A stretch of 64,000 nucleotides of DNA from the NCBI GenBank assembly GCA_020736575.1, contig JAGPYM010000019.1:310001-374000 (forward strand). Direction: 5' to 3'. Shown one piece after another: positions 54,151 through 64,000 of the stretch (within the stretch, counting starts at the first letter, position 1; the number at the start of each line of letters is the position of its first letter). Origin of the DNA: Thelonectria olida. Lineage: Eukaryota > Ascomycota > Sordariomycetes > Hypocreales > Nectriaceae. The notes under the pieces were generated by a model. The model was not told the DNA's origin and ran no database searches. It was given only the letters and a program-made list of their open reading frames with translations. A program made the position numbers and the translations under genes.

Positions 54151-55265
54151 CTAGGCAAGGCAGTCTTCACCACGCTTCTTATATCGTGTCTTGGCCAAAA
54201 GCAGTTCGAGCTCGTCCTTCCAAAGTTCGGCCTTGATGTAAGAGTTGTGACCAGTCGTTTTGTTGCTCGCGGGTACCACAACTGTCTTGCCCAGGCCAGG
54301 TTTCATGCCGTTCTGGACAACGCGTTCCAAGATGCCAAGCTCGGGGGGTTCATCCAATCGTCAGCGGTGTTCACAGCAGTCAAGGGAACCTTGATCAGCC
54401 CCAGACCGGCCTCGGGGTCGTAGGTAGAAGACGCGTTCCAGGCAAAGAGTTGGTCGTTGGCATCAAAGTGCTCGATCTGAGGAAGGAGCTCTTCGACATA
54501 GCTATCCACGGCGTCGCGAGTGGGAAACTCCTTTTGCCAGTAGGCCGGCGACGAGAGCATGATTTGCTGGATCATCAGAGCGCCGCCGAGCCCCGACGTG
54601 GGTGTTTCTTCGTAGTCGCCTCCCTTCCACGCTGGGTCGCCAGTGATCAACTCCATCAAGGATTTCCTCCACAGACGATTATGTCCAGCAATCTGGACCG
54701 GCAGAGAGGCGATGGGCATCAGGGCATCCATGAAGTCCGGGTACATCTCTCCCCACATCCAGGTATGCATGCCGCCCATAGAGACCCCCATGACGAGCCA
54801 TGTGTGGTTGATGCCGAAATGCTCAGTAAGAAGCTGGTGATCGGCGCGAACCATGTCAGAGTACTGGTAGTTGGGGAAACTGGCGCGAAGATCAGTGTTG
54901 CTGGGCTTGCTGGAGTTTCCATGTCCAATGCTGTCACGGAGGATGATAAAGTAATCCTCAGCGTCTAGGACTTGGCCGGGGTTAAAGAGAACGCTTGCAA
55001 AGTCGTCGTTGAGAAACTGTTCGGACAAGCCCGTGGTTCCATGCATGATGAACACGGCGTTGGTTGATCCATCTGCGCGAACTTTGAGCTTGCCCAAAGT
55101 TTGATAATGAAGCTCAAGTTCGTCGAGCTTCTCTCCCGAGTCGAAAGTGAAGTCCGAGATGGAGTAATGGCCGCTCTTGGTCTTCGGCCATTTTTGTTTG
55201 TCCTCGGCGAGGGTTGTGGGCAGGAGTGTGCCCAAGGCAAGAAGAAAAGTGGTATGGAGTCTCAT
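54151..55265 (-). CDS. Secreted homoserine acetyltransferase-like alpha/beta hydrolase, frameshifted near 3' end
   Basis: It starts at 55265 with a signal peptide (MRLHTTFLLALGTLLPTTLA). Motifs are NAVFIMHGTTGLSEQFL, RDSIGHGNSSKPS near residue 112, the nucleophile elbow GVSMGGMHTW near 160 and the acid in NTADDWMNPP near 307. The first frame then ends at 54303 with an unrelated tail. The next frame instead reads ELGILERVVQNGMKPG and TTGHNSYIKAELW, which carries the catalytic His, ending at 54151. The switch lies in a run of six C (54343-54348); seven would restore the frame. This is either a real one-base loss or an assembly error. The family resembles MetX-type acyltransferases, but a signal peptide points to a secreted hydrolase. 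Confidence 0.8.
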
Positions 55266-56291
55266 CTTGTCGTTTACTTAGGTGCAGAAGCAGCTCAATG
55301 GCTTGTAGTTTGCTTTCAAAGTGCTCTTTGGGACAGTCGGGAATGCTCAACTCGGTGTGCGAATGCTGAAGAGTTGTATTGTTCGCATTCATGGGCAGCT
55401 AGCAGACTTAAATGCTTCTCATTAATTGAGGCATTGTTCAAATATTCGTATGCAAAAACATTTTTTACGTATCTTTCTCCTATAATCGGGGCAAAACATC
55501 TGTCTGGGCAATGCGAGTGCGATTGTCGAAAGGTAAGCTGACCGCTTACACTGGAGAATGCGAGTGCGAGAGTGGCAGAGCAGGCTGAGCGCACATTCGA
55601 TCGGCCTCTTTCATAATTCCCAGGCCCTTGCGGAACCATCTCTAGCAAGCTTCTCAGCCCTGATTCCTGAAAACCGAAGTCCGTAGCAGTTGGCCCCAGC
55701 ATAACTCCGAAAAAGCAGAATTATTAAGTCCGCAAAGCGGAGGTCCGTCTTACTCGGACAATGCCAAGACGTCCGCCTCAGCTAATGACGCCTCCTTCGA
55801 TTTTCAAGCGGTGCGACTGAAGTCTGACCTACTCCCTGAACACGCGTACTAGGCTACAAACCCGGGCCTGATGATGTTCTATCCTAGGAGTCTTTTCGTC
55901 ATGTCTTGAATATGTCATTATTCCTCACGAGCTCTGATGCTAATGATAGTGCTTCTTTGGCTACACCCGACCTGTGGCGTTGTGGCAGTCACAGCCTACA
56001 AAAGAAAGCGAGCAAAAGGCGAGGCGCAATAACTCTTAAGAGCAATTACGTCGGCTTGCTTATTGTCCAGCGTCAGCCAGTGAGTCCTATTGCATGCAGT
56101 TCGGGTAGTACGCCAGGATAAAGGCCCCCACGAAAGGACGAGGCCCGGCTTTGACACTTTCAAGTTTAAATTCTCCCCATAAAGTAGCCTACGCCTCTCA
56201 CACTTGGAAAAAGATGGCAGTGCGCAAGAAAAAACCCTCATGAATACAGATGTGTCCCGGTCCATCAGAGGTTCTGAGTAACTCAGCTAGT
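55266..56291. other. Intergenic, 1.0 kb
   Basis: A minus-strand frame at 55316-55702 and a plus-strand frame at 55906-56121 lack motifs. No gene is supported. Confidence 0.45.
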
Positions 56292-57381
56292 TTACGGCGC
56301 ACCACTAGAGTACGGCGCCAACACTCTCAAACTCTCGGCCCAAATCTTCTCTTGCAATCGACGTCCTGTGGCACCCATCACGAGCTGACCGGGCCTGTTG
56401 GCAAAAGTGTCAGCAATACTGTTGAAAACTCCTCGCAAGATTCCGTGGAGTCCGGACGATAACTTACTCCTCAATCCTATCATTGTGTATCCATAGCCCA
56501 TGGCTCCCCTCCCCTAGCCCGCTTGCATACACCAGCGTCCTCGCCCCCTCCTCGGTTGTCTTGCAGATGGTGATCTGTATCAAGGAAAGCAGGATCCTTT
56601 GTGGCAAGCTCTGCCAATCCCGGGCCAGGTCGGACCTGCAGGCACCGGGACATAGATAGTTGACCACAACTTCGCAGCTCCCGTCAGGAAGTGTGGTTAG
56701 TTTTGCAATCTCCCTAGCCGGATAGATGACCAGCAGCTTGGAGACACTATATCGTTCGCTGGGGCTGCCGAATTGACTTTCTTGGTTCAGCTCTTTAAGA
56801 ATGTCTGGTGCACCCTGCCATTCTGCGCCATCCGGGATCGTTGCATGTGCTCTGGCCGCGACAATGCTCAGCCGAGGCTTCCAGCCAGGGAACGATGACT
56901 GCCGCATTTTCGGTAGGATGAGAAGGGCGAGGAGTGTCGTTGACAGCATGTTCACCTGAAGCGTCTCCTCCCAACCATCCGTTGTGACATGGTGCTCGCT
57001 TTTGGAGACAGCAGCATTGAGGACGGCAATGTCAAGTGTTTTGAGCTCCTGCGTAACTCTGTTCCCGAATGCTTGAACGGATGTGAAGGAACTGAGGTCA
57101 ACGGGCCAGACATCAATAGTGCAGGATTCCAATCGGCTTGGAGCGAAAACAGAACATATGTTGCGCTTAGCCTCATCCCCCTTGGATTGCGATCGGACAC
57201 CTAGAATGACACGAGATGCTCCCAAGCGAACGTAGTGACGAGCAGCTTCGAGTCCGAGGCCGCCGCTAGCGCCAGTGACAAGGACGGTTCTGCCTAAGAA
57301 TGAGGTCGAGTAGTCGTCCAGGGACTGCAATGTTGGTGCCGAGAAGCGATTTCGGAGGAAACTCCAAAGGCCAGAAGACAT
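56292..57381 (-). CDS. Short-chain dehydrogenase/reductase (SDR)
   Basis: Exons 57381-56468 and 56394-56292 join across a 73 nt intron (GTAAGT...AACAG) to 338 residues. VLVTGASGGLGLEAARHYVR near residue 40 is the nucleotide-binding loop, DIAVLNAAVS near 120 replaces NNAG, and RYSVSKLLVIYPAREIAK near 228 is the active-site YxxxK helix. NYLCPGACRSDLAR matches the PG motif. The second exon adds the usual C-terminal helix (LQEKIWAESL). It is similar to retinol-dehydrogenase-like SDRs often found in secondary metabolite clusters; cofactor and substrate are not determined. It is divergent from a bZIP regulator 520 bp away. Confidence 0.85.
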
Positions 57382-57901
57382 AGTGAAAGAAATTATGACG
57401 TCTTTTGGGAATTGTTGTAGAGGCAGCGAGGGTGGTAGGACTTGGAAGTCTTGAAGGAGCCTTGCGCATAATGTTGGTTCAATGGCCACATAGTGAAGAA
57501 CACAATGCCCTCTTATTTAACACATGCGATGATGGAAATCTTACCTTGAGCATTACACTATGGCTTTGCGTAGATATCAAGATGACCGAATAAGGTATTC
57601 GTATGTCAGCAACCCTCTCTAACCATCGCAGGGGTCCGGACTTACAAACCGTGCGCTTACACCAGCTGATGACTTTGTTCGCTGCGACGTTCCGAGAGAC
57701 AGTCCAAGCCAAGATTGGCTTAGTTTTGTCAGCACTTTGCATTCGGCCTATTCCCGTCATCCCTCCTGTCGTGTTTCCTGATTCATGCAAAGCGTGTCAG
57801 CAGCCATTTATAACCTTGGTGCCCCTTCCAATCCACCATCGACGCCAACCCTCTTGACCACGGAAACAACAGCCCCTACCAGTTCTAAGAGCGAATTAGC
57901 C
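57382..57901. promoter_or_regulatory. Divergent promoter between SDR and bZIP genes
   Basis: A 520 bp gap between start codons. An in-frame ATG at 57785 could extend the bZIP protein by 39 residues. No recognisable operator. Confidence 0.4.
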
Positions 57902-58945
57902 ATGGCCTCATTTCAGACATTTCGACTGGTGCCTATGCGCGATGAGGTAGATATTGGTCCACCTTCTGGAAACAAGACCCTTCGACTAATGATGTCCGCT
58001 AGAAACGCGGAGAGAAGGATGAATGGGCTGGCCTTAGCGATGCCAAAGAGAGGAGGAAGCGGCAGAATAGGATCAATCAGAGAGCGAAGCGTAAGCCCGT
58101 CGGCTAACATTGCCATTTCAGCTTGTCCGGCTGACAGCGTACCCCATTTAGGACAGCGACAAAGGCTCGATGAAGCACGAAAACACGAAGCCAGTCTTAG
58201 GCCTGCCGAACATGTGGACTCTGTCACTTCATCCAATCCACCTACGCAACTCAGGTCGCATGCAATGGCTGGCTCAGTGGTGGCCGAGCATCACGCTTAC
58301 TTTCCTCTGACTCGAGACTCTCAGCTCCTGCACGTCATTTCTTTCAATGTCTCTCGTGCCATTCTCACCAACTACTTCATCATATGCTCCATTCCTCTTT
58401 TGACATCCCGGTTCTGCGATGTGCGCCGTGTCTTCAGTCTACCCTCTCCCCAAGAGACGGCATCATTACCTGATCCTGGGACGGCAGTGTTTGCCACCTT
58501 ACCGCCGTGTCTAATGCCAACGCAGATCCAGCAGCAAGTTCCGCACGCTGGCTGGGTCGACCTCTTCCCTTCTCCGCAGATGCGTGACAATCTCATCTTA
58601 GCACTAGAAAAATATGATATTGACGAGGAGGCTTTCATGGTAGACCTGGTTGGCGAGGCCTTGGATAGTCTTTGTTTTGGTGGAGAAGATGAGGATGAAA
58701 CAAATCCAGCCAACACAACAGGGGATGAGAATCGCCTCACCAATACATCCAATGTAGCAGAGTCTTGGATAGGTGAATCGGGCCTTGTTTCCTGGTCGGA
58801 TCCTTGGGATGTGACTGGGTGGGAGGTCACTGAGCTGTTTGCGAAGAAATGGGGATTCTTGCTGCAAGGATGCCGAGATGTTGTCGTGGCAGCAAATACT
58901 TGGAGGGAATTTCGAGGCGAGGATCCTCTGGCTGTGGAGATTTAA
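57902..58945 (+). CDS. bZIP transcription factor with DUF3425 domain
   Basis: Exons 57902-57946, 58003-58090 and 58152-58945 join across 56 and 61 nt introns to 308 residues. The second exon carries the basic region: DEWAGLSDAKERRKRQNRIN followed by QRAKR. The third begins the short zipper-like QRQRLDEARKHEA. The C-terminal half has LLHVISFNVSRAILTNYFII, LPPCLMPTQIQQQVPHAGWV and DLFPSPQMRDNLI, the standard DUF3425 core. Without splicing the basic region would be lost, so both introns are needed. This type often controls local metabolic or stress genes; the divergent SDR is a plausible target. Confidence 0.85.
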   Translation: MASFQTFRLVPMRDEVDIGPPSGNKTLRLMMSARNAERRMNGLALAMPKRGGSGRIGSIRERSVSPSANIAISACPADSVPHLGQRQRLDEARKHEASLRPAEHVDSVTSSNPPTQLRSHAMAGSVVAEHHAYFPLTRDSQLLHVISFNVSRAILTNYFIICSIPLLTSRFCDVRRVFSLPSPQETASLPDPGTAVFATLPPCLMPTQIQQQVPHAGWVDLFPSPQMRDNLILALEKYDIDEEAFMVDLVGEALDSLCFGGEDEDETNPANTTGDENRLTNTSNVAESWIGESGLVSWSDPWDVTGWEVTELFAKKWGFLLQGCRDVVVAANTWREFRGEDPLAVEI

Positions 58946-59433
58946 CTGGAACAAGGGTACGTATACCAAAGACAGCTCAAGAGTTAACATGTTTGGATAT
59001 TGGCGTCTCATCGTCTACGATTCCAACCAGGTACCTGATGGACTTGGACGGTAAAGGTTGACTCTCTCCGGGAGGAGAAAGGAAGTCCTCTCCATAGCTT
59101 AGTCTATACTCTCAACTATTATTGTCCTTTTACGGGTACCAAACAACGGGAAGTCAAATGATCTCCGTGCATGGAACACAGCCTAACTCTAAGCAGCAAT
59201 GGTAGCTGACACCTGTATAAGCCCGGTAAGTCCGTGATGTTTGCCTAGTTGGGGTGTCTTGCCAGGGTACAGCCGCGCCAGAGGACATATAAGACATTCC
59301 TCGAGAGCTCGCCATGGCTGGTTCTCTCTTTCATCGCTCCGTCAAAAATCTATATCTTCTTTTTCACTTAACTGCAAGACACGAAATCAATCGGCCTTTC
59401 ATCACAGCAGATTGTCAAGTTCAGCTGACAATC
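58946..59433. other. Intergenic between bZIP and second SDR
   Basis: The region holds the SDR promoter. An in-frame ATG at 59314 could extend that SDR by 40 residues, but the extension has no family match. Confidence 0.4.
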
Positions 59434-60435
59434 ATGGCATCAAACACAACCTCCAGATACGCAAACGCGCATCTGAAACCCCATGGCCCAGGCGATGCTC
59501 GACCTACCGCTCTCCAGATTATCAAGGATGAGCGCATGGAAGGTGCCCTGCGTGGCAAAGTCGCGCTCATCACCGGTTGCTCGTCTGGACTTGGCATCGA
59601 GACGGCTCGCGCCATGAAAGCCTCGGGCATCACTCTGTTTGTCACGGCGCGCAACCTAGAAAAGGCTAGAACTGCACTCGGCGACATTCTCGACGGCGAA
59701 CAAGTGCATCTTCTTCAACTCGACTTAGAGTCCTTCGACAGCGTTCGTTCTTGCGTCGCTGAGTTCAAATCTAAGAGTAAAGGACTTAACATCTTGATCG
59801 AGAATGCCGGAATCCGTCACGTTCCTGAAGGCAAAACCAAGGACGGTTTTGAACTCCATTGGGCCACAAATCATCTCTCTCACTTCCTCCTCTTCAATCT
59901 CTTGCAGCCCATGTTGTTGGAATCCTCGACACCCGAGTTCCAATCTCGTGTTGTTATTGTATCCTCGACTGCGCACAGAAATGCACCAATGGACTTTGGT
60001 GATCTCAACTGGGAGAAAAGGCGATATGATCCTTCCGTGGCATATGGGCAGAGTAAGCTGGCCAACGTCTACACGGCAAGCGAGATCGAGAGGCGCTACG
60101 GGCCGCAGGGTCTGCACGCCTGGAGTGTGCATCCGGGAGGAATTAGGACAGGACTCCAGAGGCCGAGTTTCCACGATGCTCTGACTTTTGTGAAGTGTGG
60201 AATCATGACTACGCTCAATTCAATGATGAGCCCTGAGCAGGGAGCGTCCACGACTGTGTGGGCGGCTGTCAGTAGGGAACTGGAGGGTCAGGGAGGAAAA
60301 TACCTGGAACGAAATCAAATCAGCCAGCCGAGGAAGGGCGTTAGTCTGATTGAACCCGGTCACGCTGAGTGGGCGTACGATGAGGAGAAGGCGAAGAAGC
60401 TGTATGATATCTCTCTAGCGGTGGTGCGCGAGTAA
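59434..60435 (+). CDS. Short-chain dehydrogenase/reductase (WWOX/retinol dehydrogenase-like)
   Basis: A single exon of 333 residues from the ATG at 59434. VALITGCSSGLGIETARAMK near residue 43 is the dinucleotide loop, LNILIENAGI near 125 the NAG motif, VVIVSSTAHRNAP carries the catalytic Ser near 174, and AYGQSKLANVYTASEIERRY gives YxxxK near 205. SVHPGGIRTGLQ is the PG motif. It is complete and typical, with no intron. It has the same orientation as the bZIP and epimerase-like genes. The substrate is unknown. Confidence 0.87.
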   Translation: MASNTTSRYANAHLKPHGPGDARPTALQIIKDERMEGALRGKVALITGCSSGLGIETARAMKASGITLFVTARNLEKARTALGDILDGEQVHLLQLDLESFDSVRSCVAEFKSKSKGLNILIENAGIRHVPEGKTKDGFELHWATNHLSHFLLFNLLQPMLLESSTPEFQSRVVIVSSTAHRNAPMDFGDLNWEKRRYDPSVAYGQSKLANVYTASEIERRYGPQGLHAWSVHPGGIRTGLQRPSFHDALTFVKCGIMTTLNSMMSPEQGASTTVWAAVSRELEGQGGKYLERNQISQPRKGVSLIEPGHAEWAYDEEKAKKLYDISLAVVRE

Positions 60436-60967
60436 ACTGTAGCTTCAGGCTTGGTGATCAGTCAGGGTTTTTTTTTTTGGTTTATTCTGTTTTAAAAGAC
60501 GCTTGGTTAAATTAAGAATTTGTCCCGTTTTAACCGGGATAATAAAGTCTATGCTTGTCCCTGTTCTTCTAATCATCTCACGAGTGTCTAGTCTGTTAAC
60601 CAGGCAGGAATCGACCCTCTCTCCTCAACGATCAGGAGTCTCTTCTGGGACACAATTACGAATAGATTAGCAGCCGCTGACGGCTTCGTAAGCCCAAGGC
60701 TGCCCTGGTTTCTGCTGACGCACTATTTCTGTAAGTGGTAAAAGCTGCTGACATCGAGGGGGGGCGTAGCTCAGAGCATGCGCCATCTCTACCTCGCCCA
60801 GCCTTTGACTCCCGTACCTGGGGTCTGTCCGAATAAAGCGACGAATACGCATAATTTCACAAGCTGGGGGACTTGGGATTTAAATAGGGACTCCCCCCGG
60901 TTGCAGATACCTTGATATTGCGCTTCACAACGTTGTCTTCAAGCTTGTCTTTTGTTTTGCTGCCACC
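60436..60967. other. Intergenic, about 0.5 kb
   Basis: A T-run follows the SDR stop (60470-60480). No gene. A GCGTAGCTCAGAGC string at about 60763 looks like a tRNA D-arm but has no matching T-arm. Confidence 0.45.
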
Positions 60968-61788
60968 ATGCATCTCATCCTCACTGGTGCCACTGGCCTA
61001 ATCGGCTCTGGTGTTCTTGACGCTATGCTCAAGATGAAAGATATCACGAAAATCTCCATCCTCAGTCGAAGACCCGTCTCGATGGCTCAACAAGTCAATG
61101 ACCCGAGAGTCAATGTCATCATCCACACAGACTTTCTGCACTATGGACCCGATGTGCTCAGCCAGTTGCGAGGCGCTCGTGGTGCAGTGTGGGCCCTTGG
61201 AGTCAGTCAAACCAAGGTTTCCAAAGAGTACGTTCCCCGTGTTCATATATTGTCGTCCAGATATACTCAATGCGACTCAGTGAATACGTCAAGATCACGA
61301 AAGACTACGCATTGGCTGGTGCCAAGGCCTTCTCCGACCTCGCTCCCAATGATGAACCGTTCCGCTTCATCTACGTCTCCGGGCAGGGCTCGAAGCAGGA
61401 TCCAGGGCGGTTCGCATCTCGATACAGTCGCGTCAAGGGCGAGACAGAAACGTCGCTTTCAGAGTTGCGCGCCATCTACCCTCGCCTATTAACGGAGGCG
61501 GTTGGGCCAGGATATGTCGATGCGAAAGACCACGCCGCCATCCATGCGCACGTCTCGAACCAGGGATTCCTGTATGACAGCGTGAGAACCGTTCTAGGTC
61601 TGCCCATCCGGCTGGCTATTGAGTCGCTGCATGCCCCGACAGAGCCGCTGGGAAGGTTCTTGGCCGAGATGGCAATGGGCAAGTTTGATGTGCAGTTGAG
61701 TGAGGGAGGGAGCGATATTGTTACAGTCCATGGCGGGCTGAGGATAGTTAAGAATGCAGCGTTCAGGAGACTGGCAGGACTGCCTTAG
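60968..61788 (+). CDS. NAD(P)-binding Rossmann protein (atypical epimerase-like)
   Basis: Exons 60968-61227 and 61281-61788 join across a 53 nt intron (GTACGT...CTCAG) to 255 residues. MHLILTGATGLIGSGVLDAM is a canonical TGxxGxxG Rossmann start. ISILSRRPV marks the second strand, and RGAVWALGVSQTKVSK the fourth. FRFIYVSGQG and SRVKGETETSLSEL follow, and GETE replaces the YxxxK pattern, as in atypical extended SDRs. A CCACCATG start context is strong. Role unknown; it could act as a reductase or sensor with the neighbouring SDRs. Confidence 0.8.
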
Positions 61789-61963
61789 ACGTTAGTTTGA
61801 AAACAAGGGTCAGATTATTAATAGTTCTATTAACGGGGCCCTGGTCAGACCACAAGTGCACACATGCATTGTCTTCGATTGGTAAGTATGCACGCATACG
61901 CACACCCATCACAGCTTTAGCTAGAGAGGCGGCGGCCATGCTATTACCAACAAGGACCCAAAG

Positions 61964-62817
61964 ATGCCCCCTCCCAGCACCACGAATCTCTCAAACATTC
62001 TTCACCTCTTCTTTCGCCCTCTCAAAACGCGCCTTGTAAAGCTCAAGAAGAAACTTGGGTTCCGCAGTTCCAAAGACAAGGAGAGGGGCCAACCAGCCCA
62101 GCAGAGCACCACTCCAACTCCCAGTCCACTCGCTGGCCCAACTGAAGTCATCGAAATCAGCAACGAACATGCTCCGATTTCTGACCTCTGGACTGTTGCA
62201 AATGGTCGATTGCGAGAAGAAGATGAAGAGCTCGTCATAGACTACGAAGCCAAGCTGAGCAAGAGAGAGCAGATGGACACAATACTGCGGAAAAGATGAA
62301 CAAAGTCAACCAAAATACCTCGAGGTTGAAGTTTGGAAGCACCGAAATCCAAGTCAAAGACATGGTGCAGCCTGTCTTGACCGTCGTCAACTGGTCCAAC
62401 AACTTCGTCACACGCGCTGCGTCCGCAAACCCGACCGCCTCCATGGTGAATCTAGACGGCGGCTACATTCAGACAGCTCTACAAGCTGCCTTTACGGACA
62501 AGGAGAGAATCCCTTGGATATCGAGACGGTCTCCCAACATCATCCGCCTTCTGATCGATCACGGCGCCGACGTGCACATACGAGGCGGCCACTTCGGTAG
62601 TGCCTGGCATGCGGCAGCATGCGACGTTGGATATAGCACGTTAAATGACCACGCCATACTCTATCTACTAGTTAATCACGGCGTCGACATCAACGATACA
62701 AGGGGGGCCAAAAAACTCCACGGCCCTCCATTCAGCGCTCCAACTAGAGTCTCCGGTGGTGGCTGCCAGGGGTGGAACAACGGGGGGCATCTTCATATTT
62801 CTCTTGGCCGCTTCTAG
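61964..62817 (+). pseudogene. NACHT-ankyrin STAND gene relic lacking its NACHT domain
   Basis: The first frame (61964-62299) has LFFRPLKTRLVKLKKKLGFR, a Thr/Pro-rich linker and KLSKREQMDTILRK, then stops. The overlapping frame continues with NKVNQNTSRLKFGSTEIQVK and DMVQPVLTVVNWSNNF, the N-terminal NWD-type domain of fungal NACHT proteins, so a one-base loss near 62297 is likely. At about 62440 this domain passes directly into ankyrin-type sequence (IIRLLIDHGADVHIRGG, LLVNHGVDIND). The whole NTPase core and the start of the repeats, probably more than 1.5 kb, are missing. The end at 62817 is also out of register. Confidence 0.7.
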
Positions 62818-63004
62818 GTAATGTGGATACTATTATTATTGTATATAACAGCATACCTTGGAGAAGTATCTTGAAAACTTTTAGAAATATGTTCTCGCTC
62901 GTGGCTATGAATCCGGCTCCGTTCATTACATCGTCGTTGGCCAAGTTTCGCCCGGTAGTCGAGGGATCGGACTGTCAATATGTAATGAACCGAAACATCA
63001 AACG

Positions 63005-64000
63005 TTACTTTGCGGCTGAAATCATGGCCGCCTCGAGAATTTCCCTTCCTTGACGACTCCATGAGAAACCTCCGCTCTTGAGTTGGCCAACAATAACTGC
63101 GCCGTCTCTCTCAAGAGAAATGGGACAATGGTTCCGGGCAAGCGCAGATTGGCCCACGAGGCGCACCAAATGGTTGGAACTGCATTTGCTACAGGGAGAA
63201 CCTAGTCCCGCAGTGCAAGGCTTGAACAGATCCGCGTGACCCTGTATCGTCAGTCCGGAATCAGTGAGTTTCTTCTGGTCGTCCAACGATCCTTGGCGAT
63301 GGAACAAATATTCTAGTGCGTCAACTCTCACACCCAAGTAGCATGCGTCCTTGGGCAAAGACGTAAAGCCTGGGCATATGGCGGCAGGGAGTGCAGGGAG
63401 AAGAACCTCTCCAAAATTGGCTCCGAAGAAGACAAGGGCCCGTATGTCCTTGGCATATTGATGCCAATTTCCAGACGACCTCTGCAGGTTGATCGACTTT
63501 GGCGACATCCACCTGGAGTCCTCCAACACATCCATATACTCCCAACCCTGCACATTCTGCCCGAGGTCGAAGCCTAGCTTTAGCGGCTTCGCGCCGCCAC
63601 CACCGGCGTAATTGTGAGCCCAGAGGCCGTCGATGGTGGAGTAAAGGAGTTTAACATCATTTTTAAATCGTCTAGTTTCCGGCTCGGCGCTGGAGAACTG
63701 TCTTCGAAGGGAAACTATCCTCTCGGCATTTGTACGCATGACCTGCCGAGTAGATTTTGCCCCCCGGTCGGGAAGTGCGACTTCAAGAGCCTCTCCAAGC
63801 TCGCTTTCTTCTACCCCAGGCGCCTCGACTTCCTCATGGACGGGCTTTGGGAGTCTTTTTCGATGGAGAATGAGGTGCAATATCAGGTCTTCTGCGTTTG
63901 TCTGGGTGGCGCGCTTGTGGAATGTATCGTGAAGTATGACGTGCGTGCTTCTAGCATCATTCAGAAGTGTCTCATAGTCATCAGGTCGTTGGTTGAAAAC
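63005..64000 (-). CDS. Unknown protein, 3' part only (5' end beyond window)
   Basis: An open frame without stop runs from the right window edge to a TGA at 63005, about 331 residues. It begins inside the protein (NQRPDDYETLLNDARSTHV, NAEDLILHLILHRKRLPKP). It has an acidic region, then WAHNYAGGGGAKPLKLGFDL, IRALVFFGANFGEVLLPALP and a Cys-containing stretch (CTAGLGSPCSKC). No family recognised. The start and any upstream exons lie outside. It is tail-to-tail with the STAND relic. Confidence 0.55.
   Translation of the reverse strand, partial: VFNQRPDDYETLLNDARSTHVILHDTFHKRATQTNAEDLILHLILHRKRLPKPVHEEVEAPGVEESELGEALEVALPDRGAKSTRQVMRTNAERIVSLRRQFSSAEPETRRFKNDVKLLYSTIDGLWAHNYAGGGGAKPLKLGFDLGQNVQGWEYMDVLEDSRWMSPKSINLQRSSGNWHQYAKDIRALVFFGANFGEVLLPALPAAICPGFTSLPKDACYLGVRVDALEYLFHRQGSLDDQKKLTDSGLTIQGHADLFKPCTAGLGSPCSKCSSNHLVRLVGQSALARNHCPISLERDGAVIVGQLKSGGFSWSRQGREILEAAMISAAK

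Noticed and set aside
55316..55702. Minus-strand frame of 128 codons upstream of the secreted hydrolase
   Set aside because: No family features and it overlaps the probable promoter; not supported.
60755..60835. tRNA-like string GGCGTAGCTCAGAGC
   Set aside because: It resembles a D-arm, but there is no GGTTCGA-type T-arm and no acceptor-stem complement at the right distance.

Overview
The window reads as a filamentous ascomycete fungus, most like a Sordariomycete. The reasons are dense genes on both strands, introns of about 43-91 nt with GT...AG ends and CTAAC/CTAAT branch sites, and families typical of these fungi: Pth11-like rhodopsin-domain membrane proteins, DUF3433, a bZIP/DUF3425 regulator, NACHT STAND proteins, HeLo-like pseudokinases and a PNP_UDP effector. 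I see no rRNA, tRNA, CRISPR or intact transposon. Exon joins are hand-built from reading frames and splice sites, and family names come from recognised motifs, not from a search.

Layout. 0-8 kb is damaged ground: an amidohydrolase relic with an in-frame stop, an intact secreted polysaccharide deacetylase with three N-terminal modules, two serine-carboxypeptidase (S10) pseudogenes facing away from each other, and an unrecognised broken reading frame. 10-16 kb holds a NACHT STAND gene, a DUF3433 relic and a BTB/POZ protein. 17-30 kb is mostly intact: a secreted carboxylesterase with two compensating frameshifts, two rhodopsin-domain membrane proteins, a membrane-anchored histidine phosphatase, an alpha/beta hydrolase and a DUF1993 protein.

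30-40 kb is the most interesting part. A PNP_UDP-domain protein ends in a Gly/Asn-rich tail resembling a fungal amyloid signalling motif and lies between two copies of a direct repeat. Next to it are a HeLo-like helical bundle fused to a pseudokinase (an MLKL-like layout) and, divergently, an apparently active kinase fused to a WD40 propeller. Together they look like a cell-death or non-self-recognition module; this is inference from architecture and proximity.

40-56 kb has a secreted wall-type protein, a convergent pair of related zinc-finger genes, a third C2H2 gene, an APH-like kinase, a badly degraded integral-membrane gene and a secreted homoserine-acetyltransferase-like hydrolase with a C-run frameshift. 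56-62 kb groups two short-chain dehydrogenases, a bZIP regulator and an NAD(P)-binding epimerase-like protein: a possible small redox cluster, but with no recognisable backbone enzyme. The end has a NACHT-ankyrin relic that has lost its NACHT domain and a truncated unknown gene.

About a dozen loci are broken, many by stops of the C-to-T / G-to-A type (CAG to TAG, CAA to TAA, TGG to TGA). This fits an accessory compartment with gene decay and possibly mild repeat-induced point mutation. Some single-base shifts fall in C runs and could be assembly errors.
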